Origin: CAZSAT01 sp964604675
GTDB lineage: Bacteria > Myxococcota_A > UBA796 > CAJQPC01
Direction: 5' to 3'
Length of the DNA: 34,331 nt
Assembly: GCA_964604675.1 (NCBI GenBank)
Contig: CAZSAT010000078.1
Location: 1-34,331, forward strand
Part shown: positions 26,331-32,802 of the stretch, one piece after another
How positions within the stretch are numbered: the first letter of the stretch is position 1
How the letters are laid out: each line of letters starts with the position of its first letter
Position numbers and translations under genes: made by a program
Notes under the pieces: generated by a model
Told to the model about the DNA's origin: nothing
The model's database searches: none
What the model saw: only the letters and a program-made list of their open reading frames with translations

Positions 26331-27545
26331 GTGCGCCACGTCGTCTTCGTCGCTCCGTACCCCTTGCAGACCACCCTCCGCTTCTCCGCCGCGATCGCGT
26401 CCCTCGACCGGGTGAAGCTCACCGGTGTCTTCCAGCAGAAGCCACAGGGCGAGGTGGCCGCGCTCTTCGCCAACGTGGCGCTGGTGGACAACGTGTTCGA
26501 CCCTGCGCAGGTCGTGGATGGCGTGCGCTCGCTCGAGGCGCTGCACGGGCCCGCCCACCGGGTCCTCGGCATCCTGGAGGAGCTGCAGGGTGCGCTCGCC
26601 CAGGCTCGGCAGGTGCTCGGGCTACCGGGCATCGACCCGGCCACCTCCCACCGCTTCCGCGACAAGGGCGTGATGAAGCGGGCGCTCGAGGCCGCCTCGG
26701 TGCCCTGCGCCCGGCACGCTCGGCTGCGGAGCGCCCGGGATGCCTGGGACTTCATCGACGAGGTGGGCTTCCCGGTGGTGCTCAAGCCGCCGGCGGGGGC
26801 CGGCTGCCGCGCCACGTGGCGGGTGTCGTCGCCGCAGGAGCTGGCCGAGGCCCTCCGGGACACCCGACCCTCTGCCCAGCGCGAGGTGCTGGCCGAGGAG
26901 TTCCTCACGGGCTCGGAGTACACCTTCGAGACCCTCACCCTCGACGGTCGCGTCGGCTTCCACCACATCGGGCGGTACTACCCGGCGCCGCTGGAGGTGA
27001 TGGAGAAGCCCTGGATCCAGTGGTGCATCCTCTGCCCACGCGACATCTCCGGGCCGGTGTTCGACCAGGCCCGTGGGCTCGGGCAGGCCACCATCGCCGC
27101 GCTCGGGCTCGGCACCTCGATCACGCACATGGAGTGGTTCCGCCGGCCCGACGGTCGACTTGCAGTCGGTGAGATCGCTGCCCGGCCGCCGGGTGCCCAG
27201 ATCGTCGATCTGATGAGCCAGGTGCACGACCGGGACATGCACCTCGAGTGGGCCCGGCTGATGGTCGACCACGAGATCCGCGGCCCCTACCAGCGCAAGT
27301 TCGCGGCGGGCGTCGCGTTCCTGCGTGGGCTCGGTGAGGGTCGAGTCGCCAAGGTGGAGGGGCTCGACGAGGCCCAGCGCAAGCTCGGCCACCTGGTCGT
27401 GCGCGCGCAGCTCCCTCAGGTCGGGGCACCCCGTCGACCGGGCTACGAGGGCGAAGGGTACGCGATGGTGCGCCATCCGGACACGAACGTGGTGAAGGAG
27501 GCGCTCTTCGAGCTGATCACCACCGTCAAGGTGCACTACGCGTAG
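26331..27545 (+). CDS. ATP-grasp carboxylate ligase-like protein B (paralog of A)
   Basis: A 404-residue paralog of the divergent neighbour, with the same order of motifs: FRDKGVMKRAL, GFPVVLKPPAGAGCRATWRV, AEEFLTGSEYTFET, THMEWFRRPDGRLAVGEI and EIAARPPGAQIVDLM. The signature Asn is Ala here. Gene A and gene B share the HMEW segment and the pre-grasp fold but differ throughout, so the duplication is old. The GTG start at 26331 is supported by GAGGTGA four bases upstream. The stop TAG closes a 10-bp palindrome, and the opposing gene ends 3 bp away. Substrate is unknown. Confidence 0.85.
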   Translation: MRHVVFVAPYPLQTTLRFSAAIASLDRVKLTGVFQQKPQGEVAALFANVALVDNVFDPAQVVDGVRSLEALHGPAHRVLGILEELQGALAQARQVLGLPGIDPATSHRFRDKGVMKRALEAASVPCARHARLRSARDAWDFIDEVGFPVVLKPPAGAGCRATWRVSSPQELAEALRDTRPSAQREVLAEEFLTGSEYTFETLTLDGRVGFHHIGRYYPAPLEVMEKPWIQWCILCPRDISGPVFDQARGLGQATIAALGLGTSITHMEWFRRPDGRLAVGEIAARPPGAQIVDLMSQVHDRDMHLEWARLMVDHEIRGPYQRKFAAGVAFLRGLGEGRVAKVEGLDEAQRKLGHLVVRAQLPQVGAPRRPGYEGEGYAMVRHPDTNVVKEALFELITTVKVHYA

Positions 27546-27548
27546 GGC

Positions 27549-28850
27549 CTACTCGCCCACGTTCAGGGCGTAGAGGTCGGTGATCAGGTCGGTGTGACCG
27601 ATGGTGTAGGTGTCGCCGAACTGGAAGCTCCAGGCCACCTCGCCGGCGCTCGTGACCTCGCGGATCTCGCCGCCGGTGCCGTAGTTCTGCACGGTGTTGC
27701 CGTTGTCGAGGCGCACGGCTTCGCCGGAGTACTTCGCCCAGACGTCGGTCACCCCTTCGCCGTAGGACCAGACCTCGGTCAGGGTGGTGTCGCTCAGCGA
27801 GAACTCCCGCGCCCGCTGCTCCCCCTCCACGCCGTCGATGTGGGTCGACACGAGCAGGGTGCCCGCTGCGGTCCAGTTGGGGTAGTGCTGGAGGTCGAAG
27901 GCGGCCTCGGGAGGGTCGAAGGCCAGGCCGCCCTCCAGGCCGCCGCCGGCGTACCAGAGCACCTCGCCGCTGGACCGGTCGACCTCGACCACGAAGTCGC
28001 CCCAGTAGGTCGACCAGAGCACCGTGTCCCGCTCGGCGTCGTAGTTCGTGGCGTTGGTGAAGCAGGCCTCCGGGTCGTCGAGCAGCGGCTCGAGCCAGGC
28101 GGTGCAGTCCCAGAGGATGCTGTGCTCGCCCTGGGCGTCGACCTGGGCGAGCTGCAGGTCGCTCTGTCCGATGGTCTTGTCGTAGACCACGGCGCCGTCG
28201 TCGGTCTCGTCCCACGTCCAGCCGAGGCCGGGAGCCGGGATCTCCTGCTCCCAGCTCTCGTCGAGGGTCTGCCGACGGATGATCGAGCTCTCGCCGGTGG
28301 TGTCGAAGAAGCTGCGCTGGTCCCAGGCGATGTGGCCGTCGGAGACCCGCGGGAACATCGACATGTCCCACTCCAGGTTCCGCCACCAGACCACGCGCCC
28401 CTGGCGGTCGGCGATGAAGAGCCAGAAGGGCCCCGTGTAGGCGTCGCCTCCGTTGATGTCCACGCTGCCGAAGACCCAGCCAGCCTCGTGCGCCAGGTCC
28501 GGCTCCCAGATCGGCACCTCGATGCCGGGGAAGTCCTCGGGCACGGGGTCGGTGGTGACGACCTGCTCGTCGCCCTGAAAGCCCACGTCCTCCACCTGGG
28601 TCCAGACCTGCCAGGTGACCTCGGTCGCACCCGGCACCCCGAGCAGCCAGGCCTCGTGGCTGCCGGCCTCGCGGCTCTCCACCGGGCTCTCGTGGGTCTC
28701 GCCGTCGAAGGTGAAGCTCACCCAGCTGTCCGCGGCACCGTCCTGCGACCACCGCACCTTCACCATCGTGCCGACGTCGCTGTCGAGCTCGGCAGAGAAG
28801 CCCGAGGCGGGGACTGGATCGGGCGGAGCGCAGGCGAGCAGGAGCAGCAT
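27549..28850 (-). CDS. Arylsulfotransferase (ASST)-like beta-propeller lipoprotein
   Basis: A 433-residue protein starting MLLLLAC (Cys7). An in-frame TAG four codons upstream proves there is no longer signal. An N-terminal beta domain (about 15-90) precedes a propeller. The segments FDLQHYPNWTAAGTLLVSTH and SGEAVRLDNGNTVQNYGTGG followed by IREVTSAGEVAWSF match the ASST-type pattern in which a leaf reads Asn-Gly-Asn then Glu-Val-x-x-x-Gly-Glu-Val-x-Trp. ASST moves sulfate between phenols; the catalytic His is not certain here, so a non-enzymatic propeller remains possible. It is 26 bp downstream of the lipoprotein gene at 28877-29455. Confidence 0.65.
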   Translation of the reverse strand: MLLLLACAPPDPVPASGFSAELDSDVGTMVKVRWSQDGAADSWVSFTFDGETHESPVESREAGSHEAWLLGVPGATEVTWQVWTQVEDVGFQGDEQVVTTDPVPEDFPGIEVPIWEPDLAHEAGWVFGSVDINGGDAYTGPFWLFIADRQGRVVWWRNLEWDMSMFPRVSDGHIAWDQRSFFDTTGESSIIRRQTLDESWEQEIPAPGLGWTWDETDDGAVVYDKTIGQSDLQLAQVDAQGEHSILWDCTAWLEPLLDDPEACFTNATNYDAERDTVLWSTYWGDFVVEVDRSSGEVLWYAGGGLEGGLAFDPPEAAFDLQHYPNWTAAGTLLVSTHIDGVEGEQRAREFSLSDTTLTEVWSYGEGVTDVWAKYSGEAVRLDNGNTVQNYGTGGEIREVTSAGEVAWSFQFGDTYTIGHTDLITDLYALNVGE

Positions 28851-28876
28851 GTGCGGGTTCTATCCGCTGATCGGGC

Positions 28877-29455
28877 TCATGGGCAGGCGGACACGTGCCC
28901 GGACACCAGGTCGGTGCGGTCGGGCTGCACCACCACGTCGACGGCGTCGCAGCCCTGGCGCCCGTCGGAGTCGAGCGCGCAGAGCTCGAGGGTCGCGGTT
29001 CGGCAGGCCATCAGCTCCGCCGGCGTGCCGCTCGGTTCGCCCGCGCCCACCAGCCAGTGCGTGTCCAGGTACAGGTAGAGGTCCAGCAGTGTGCCCGCGC
29101 ACACCCCATCCGGCTCCAGCACGTTCCGGTAGGTGAGCTCCGACGTGATCGGCACCTCGCCGATCCACGCCTGCACGCTCACGTCGACCACGCTCCGGAA
29201 GTTCTCGAGCCGGACCGCACCGACCAGGTGCCAGCCACCCTGGGGTCCGTGCACCATGGCCAGGTCGTCGCCGTCCTCCAGCGGCGCGAAGGTCAGCACC
29301 CCGGTGCCCGCCTCGACCGCCGGCGGGTCGCAGGCGCAGCCGGGGTCGAGGGTTCCCGCAGGCGCGCGGGTGCCAGGCGCCACGTCGGTCGCACAGCCCG
29401 GAAGCGAGCCGGAGTCAGCGCCGGCCGAGCTGCAGGCGAGGGCGAGCACGAGCAT
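28877..29455 (-). CDS. Hypothetical Cys-rich lipoprotein
   Basis: A 192-residue protein starting MLVLALAC (Cys8), with a Ser/Gly/Pro-rich stretch containing CATDVAPG and CACDPP, then a mostly beta domain (LTFAPLEDGDDLAMVHG, SVVDVSVQAWIGEVPITSEL, LLDLYLYLDTHW). Cysteines at regular points suggest disulfides in an exported domain. I do not recognise the family. No start codon lies in frame just upstream of ATG 29455, and no clear Shine-Dalgarno is seen. It precedes the ASST-like gene by 26 bp, so the two probably form an operon. It is divergent from the lipoprotein gene at 29531. Confidence 0.7.
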   Translation of the reverse strand: MLVLALACSSAGADSGSLPGCATDVAPGTRAPAGTLDPGCACDPPAVEAGTGVLTFAPLEDGDDLAMVHGPQGGWHLVGAVRLENFRSVVDVSVQAWIGEVPITSELTYRNVLEPDGVCAGTLLDLYLYLDTHWLVGAGEPSGTPAELMACRTATLELCALDSDGRQGCDAVDVVVQPDRTDLVSGHVSACP

Positions 29456-29485
29456 GGCACCGAGCTTAGCCCGGCACTTTCGTGG

Positions 29486-29514
29486 TTGACCGTGGGCCTG
29501 GACCGCGCCAGAAT
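29486..29514 (+). promoter_or_regulatory. Candidate sigma70-type promoter for the 29531 gene
   Basis: TTGACC (29486-29491), a 17-bp spacer and CAGAAT (29509-29514) precede the gene at 29531. A start site about seven bases later would leave a very short leader beginning near the AGAGG ribosome site at 29521-29525. Confidence 0.4.
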
Positions 29515-29530
29515 CCGGCGAGAGGTTTCC

Positions 29531-30079
29531 ATGATTCGCACGCCCTTCCTCGTCCTCCCCCTGCTCCTCACCGCTTGCGCCACGCCCGATGAAGCGGTCA
29601 CGCCCGAGGTGCAGGGCGACGTCGCGCTGGGCGACCAGCTCGTCGGCACCTGGAGCTTCGACCAGACCGAGGTGGCCTTCATGGAGGAGTCCGACGCGTT
29701 CGTGACCGTGCCCACGGTCGTGTACCCGGACAGCTGGACCGAGGTGCACTACCTCGACGGCGAGCGCAGCATCTGGGTCATGTTCCAGGGCCTGCTGACC
29801 TTGGACGAGGACGGCACGCTGCAGTCGTACATCGACGTCGCTGTGGACGAAGACGGGGACGGCGTCCGCGAAGCCGGTCAGGGCGCCGACGGCGAAGAGG
29901 CTGGTGGCACGTGGTGGACGGGCGAAGGCACCCTGGTGCTCGAGCACGACGACTTCCACGTCGAGAGCTTCGTCGAGGTGCTCGGTGCCGACGAGCTCTA
30001 CCTCGAGTGGAACCGCGACGATCCGGAGTTCCTGAGCGACTCCTGCGTGCTGTCGATCAACGCCTCGCGCGTGGACTGA
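29531..30079 (+). CDS. Hypothetical lipoprotein, lipocalin-like pattern
   Basis: A 182-residue protein with a conventional lipoprotein signal MIRTPFLVLPLLLTAC (Cys16, Arg3), the only full-length signal among the complete lipoprotein genes here. The mature part (GTWSFDQTEVAF, WIMVFQGLLTL-like strands, DEDGDGVREAG, GEGTLVLEHDDFHVESF) shows an alternating beta pattern of the kind seen in lipocalin-like domains, plus a calcium-binding-like DEDGDG loop. Family assignment is tentative. AGAGG lies five bases before ATG 29531. It is followed after 7 bp by the cytochrome/monooxygenase gene, with which it is probably co-transcribed. Confidence 0.7.
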   Translation: MIRTPFLVLPLLLTACATPDEAVTPEVQGDVALGDQLVGTWSFDQTEVAFMEESDAFVTVPTVVYPDSWTEVHYLDGERSIWVMFQGLLTLDEDGTLQSYIDVAVDEDGDGVREAGQGADGEEAGGTWWTGEGTLVLEHDDFHVESFVEVLGADELYLEWNRDDPEFLSDSCVLSINASRVD

Positions 30080-30086
30080 GCCCGCT

Positions 30087-31376
30087 CTGATCCTCTTCTT
30101 CGCGGCCTGTGGCGGTCCGGAGACCGGACCCACCTGGCACCAGGACGTGGCGCCGCTGATGGCTGCGCGCTGCGGCGGGTGCCACGTGGCCGACGGCAAC
30201 GCCTTCGACCTGCTCGACTACGACGCGACCGCCCGCCTCGGGTCCGAGCTGATCGCCACCGTGGAGGCCGGTGTGATGCCGCCGTGGGGCGCCACCGGCA
30301 CCGAGGCGTGCACGCCGCGCGCGACCTGGCTGGACGATCTGCGCCTCACCGACGACGAGCTGGACCTGCTCCGCCAGTGGACCGACGGCGGGCTCAGCGA
30401 GGGCGACCCGGACGAGGCCGCCCCGCTGGCGGTGCCCGACCCGCCCGCCCTCGACGGCGTGACCGACACCCTGCTCGGGTCGACGTACAGCCTGACCGGC
30501 GACGAGGAAGAGTACGTGTGCACGGTCTTCGATCCGGCGCTGGAGGGCACGACCTGGCTCACGGGCCTGGCGCTCGACACCAACCACCCCGGTGCGGTGC
30601 ACCACGCGCTCTGGTTCCTCGAGCGCAACGGCGAGGCGCTGGCGAACGCCGACGCGGGGGAGCCCTACGCGTGTTTCGGGGCCACCGGCCGCTTCGCGGT
30701 CGAGATCCTCGGCGGCATGTTGCCGGGCACGCCGGTGGTCACCTACCCGGACGGTTCCGGGCTGCAGCTCGAGCCCGGCGACGTGATCGTGCAGCAGGTG
30801 CACTACGACGCGGGGGAGCCGCTGGACGTGCTCACCGGGGTCGAGCTCCGCACGACGACGAGCCGTCCAGCCCTGAACGCGGGGATCGTCGAGATCAGCG
30901 AGTCCGGGAACCCCGACGACCTGCAGGAGGGTCCGGGCGACGACGCGGGGCCCGAGTTTCGCATCCCAGCGGGGACCGAGGGCCACACCGAGACCTACCG
31001 GTGGGCGGTGCCGAGCGACTACCCCGAGCTCGATGTCCGAGCGGTGTTGGGGCACATGCACCTCGCCGGGGTGGCGCTCGAGCTCGGCGTCGAGCGTGCG
31101 GCTCCCGAGCCCGAGGAGCCGGAGGAGGACTGCCTGCTCGGCATCGGCGCCTGGGACTTCGACTGGCAGCGGCTCTACTGGGTGGACACCGACGCGAGCC
31201 CGGCCTTGCGCGTGCGGGGTGGCGACACCCTCCAGCTGCGCTGCGTCTACGACAACCCCGGCCAGACCGACATCGTGGCCGGCACGGCCTCGACCGACGA
31301 GATGTGCGTCGGCACCTTGTTCGTGACCTACGAGGGCGAGCCGATCCCCAACAGCTCGTTCGAGTCCGACGGCTGA
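30087..31376 (+). CDS. Cytochrome c domain fused to PHM-like copper monooxygenase, CTG start
   Basis: 429 residues from CTG 30087. A minimal lipoprotein signal (LILFFAAC, Cys8) is followed by a cytochrome c domain with CGGCH (Cys29, Cys32, His33) and MPPWG (Met64) as a likely axial ligand. Residues about 120-429 match the type II copper, ascorbate-dependent monooxygenase fold: HHALW (His172/173) and VQQVHYD (His239) for the first copper, GHMH (His323/325) and DEMC (Met406) for the second. Every PHM-type ligand is present. PHM hydroxylates an alpha-carbon, here of an unknown substrate. Between the in-frame TGA at 30033 and 30147 no ATG, GTG or TTG exists, so the lipobox and heme site require a CTG start. 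GTG 30147 would remove the signal but keep CGGCH. Confidence 0.85.
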   Translation: MILFFAACGGPETGPTWHQDVAPLMAARCGGCHVADGNAFDLLDYDATARLGSELIATVEAGVMPPWGATGTEACTPRATWLDDLRLTDDELDLLRQWTDGGLSEGDPDEAAPLAVPDPPALDGVTDTLLGSTYSLTGDEEEYVCTVFDPALEGTTWLTGLALDTNHPGAVHHALWFLERNGEALANADAGEPYACFGATGRFAVEILGGMLPGTPVVTYPDGSGLQLEPGDVIVQQVHYDAGEPLDVLTGVELRTTTSRPALNAGIVEISESGNPDDLQEGPGDDAGPEFRIPAGTEGHTETYRWAVPSDYPELDVRAVLGHMHLAGVALELGVERAAPEPEEPEEDCLLGIGAWDFDWQRLYWVDTDASPALRVRGGDTLQLRCVYDNPGQTDIVAGTASTDEMCVGTLFVTYEGEPIPNSSFESDG

Positions 31377-31386
31377 GGCGCGCGCG

Positions 31387-32097
31387 CTACTGGCAGTACC
31401 CGTTCAGGTTCAGCACCTCCGAGGCCTCCGCCAACAGCGGTGGTGGGACCCGGCACGTGCCGCGCGTCGGGTGGTCCACGGTCAGGGTCACCGGCCCGGG
31501 CTGCACGTTGACGAAGACGACGTCGTAGAGCCCGTTGGTGGTGCGTCCCTCGACGAAGGTGCCGTCTTCGTCGCGCACGAAGGCGAGCTCGTAGGGGGTG
31601 TCGAGGTCCACCGTGGCATCGGCCAGGTCGTAGCTGTCGACGTCGTCGCTGATGCAGACGTCGACGATCGCGAGCTCGGGATCCAGGCTCACACCCAGCG
31701 TGGCCAGGAGCTCGTCGATGGCCTCCGGACCCGCGAGCCCGGTCCGGTAGGGGTGGCCGCTGCTCCCTTCGTGGCGGGCGTCGAGCACGCCCCGCACCGG
31801 CAACAGATCCCGGGAGGACAGCTCCACCATGGTCCAGGTGTCGTCGGGCAGCTCGAGCTGCCAGGTGCCCTCGGAGTCGCTCGTGCCCACCGGCGTGTCC
31901 GCACCGCAGGGCGTGGCGGCGACCCCCGCGAGCGGTGTGACGTCGAGACCGACCTCGTAGACGAAGCCGAACAGGGTGACGGTGGCGTCGCTGCGGGCCT
32001 CGCCGGTCGCGCAGCGGGCCGCGCCGACCGCGGTGTCGGTGTCGTCCCGGGCGGTGTCGAGCGTCAGGTCACCGCAGGCCGTCAGGATCAGGAGCAC
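31387..32097 (-). CDS. Lipoprotein with carboxypeptidase-regulatory-like domain
   Basis: A 236-residue protein starting MLLILTAC (Cys8, GTG start at 32097), followed by a Thr/Asp-rich stretch. The segment VTLFGFVYEVGLDVTPLAG...GTSDSEGTWQLELPD has the beta-sandwich pattern of carboxypeptidase-regulatory-like or surface-associated Cna-B-type domains, and a second beta region near the C-terminus (FVNVQPGPVTLTVDHP) fits the same type. It lies 16 bp downstream of the PadR gene, so PadR probably controls or is co-expressed with it. It ends 10 bp from the opposing monooxygenase gene. Specific function is unknown. Confidence 0.7.
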   Translation of the reverse strand: MLLILTACGDLTLDTARDDTDTAVGAARCATGEARSDATVTLFGFVYEVGLDVTPLAGVAATPCGADTPVGTSDSEGTWQLELPDDTWTMVELSSRDLLPVRGVLDARHEGSSGHPYRTGLAGPEAIDELLATLGVSLDPELAIVDVCISDDVDSYDLADATVDLDTPYELAFVRDEDGTFVEGRTTNGLYDVVFVNVQPGPVTLTVDHPTRGTCRVPPPLLAEASEVLNLNGYCQ

Positions 32098-32113
32098 CGC
32101 GGCAGCATACCGC

Positions 32114-32731
32114 TCACACCTCGAGCCCTGCCCCCGTCTGCTCGAGGAAGATCTCGATGCGTCGATCGCCGAGGAAGCTGCCCCATCGAGGTGCGTCCGT
32201 CACGGCCTGGGCGACCCGCTGTGCGAAGGCGACCTCCCGGGCCAGGTGGTCCACGCGGTGCTCGAGGATCAGGTGTCCGGCGAGGGGGATGTGCTCCGAC
32301 ATGCGCGCCTTCACCGCGCTGGCTTCGGCGAGCTGCGCCTCCAGCTCCTCGACCCGATCGGCCAGCAGCGCCAGCACCTGGTCGCGCGGCAGCAGGAAGC
32401 TGGCCGAGAGGAAGAGGTCCACGTCGAACCACGTCTGGTCCTTCGCAGCACCCAGGCCGCGCACGGAGCGCAGCAGGTGGTCGCGGCCCGCGTCGGTGAT
32501 CGCGAAGGTGCGCTTGCGGCGCCCACCCCGTGGCGCCTCCGCGGCGATCAGGCCGGCCTTCTCGAGCCGGGTGAGCGTGGCGTAGAGGTGCCCGTGGTCG
32601 GCCTTCGCCCAGAAGCGCACGTGCTTGAAGCGCAGCTCGAGCTTGATCTCGTAGCCATGCATGGGCTGCCGAGCGAGGGACGAGAGCACGAGGATCTCCA
32701 TCCTCGACGGGGTCTTGGGAGCGCGCGCCAT
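32114..32731 (-). CDS. PadR-family transcriptional regulator
   Basis: A 205-residue protein. The N-terminal winged helix (about 8-80) has the PadR landmarks ILVLSSLARQPMHGYEI and HGHLYATLTRLEKAGLI, followed by the basic wing (RGGRRKRTFAITDAG). The C-terminal helical dimerisation region (about 115-205; EELEAQLAEASAVKA) contains the usual coiled-coil. PadR proteins are typically ligand-responsive repressors of efflux or stress genes that bind inverted repeats near their own promoter; such repeats lie at 32756-32791, just upstream. The ATG is at 32731. It is divergent from the alpha/beta-hydrolase lipoprotein gene, its likeliest target, and precedes a lipoprotein gene by 16 bp. Confidence 0.92.
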   Translation of the reverse strand: MARAPKTPSRMEILVLSSLARQPMHGYEIKLELRFKHVRFWAKADHGHLYATLTRLEKAGLIAAEAPRGGRRKRTFAITDAGRDHLLRSVRGLGAAKDQTWFDVDLFLSASFLLPRDQVLALLADRVEELEAQLAEASAVKARMSEHIPLAGHLILEHRVDHLAREVAFAQRVAQAVTDAPRWGSFLGDRRIEIFLEQTGAGLEV

Positions 32732-32752
32732 GGACAGGACCTAACACCTCTG

Positions 32753-32781
32753 ATAGTCAAGGCTTGACCATTATTAGTCAA
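32753..32781 (-). promoter_or_regulatory. Candidate promoter for padR-type gene
   Basis: On the minus strand TTGACT (32781-32776) and GACTAT (32758-32753) are 17 bp apart in an AT-rich island between GC-rich genes. It mirrors the plus-strand promoter at 32764-32792 and overlaps both inverted repeats. Confidence 0.5.
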
Positions 32782-32791
32782 TAGATGACTA
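32756..32791. promoter_or_regulatory. Twin inverted repeats, likely PadR operator
   Basis: GTCAAG-G-CTTGAC (32756-32768) and TAGTCA-N5-TGACTA (32775-32791) are both perfect inverted repeats. They overlap the -10 and -35 elements of the two divergent promoters, a layout suited to one repressor shutting both. Site assignment to this PadR protein is inferred. Confidence 0.55.
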
Positions 32792-32792
32792 T
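32764..32792 (+). promoter_or_regulatory. Candidate promoter for alpha/beta-hydrolase lipoprotein gene
   Basis: TTGACC (32764-32769), a 17-bp spacer and GACTAT (32787-32792) lead to the ATG at 32803. The start site would fall within a few bases of the ATG, so the mRNA may be almost leaderless. The -10 matches the consensus at its second, fifth and sixth bases. Confidence 0.45.
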
Positions 32793-32802
32793 TGGACCCT
32801 CC

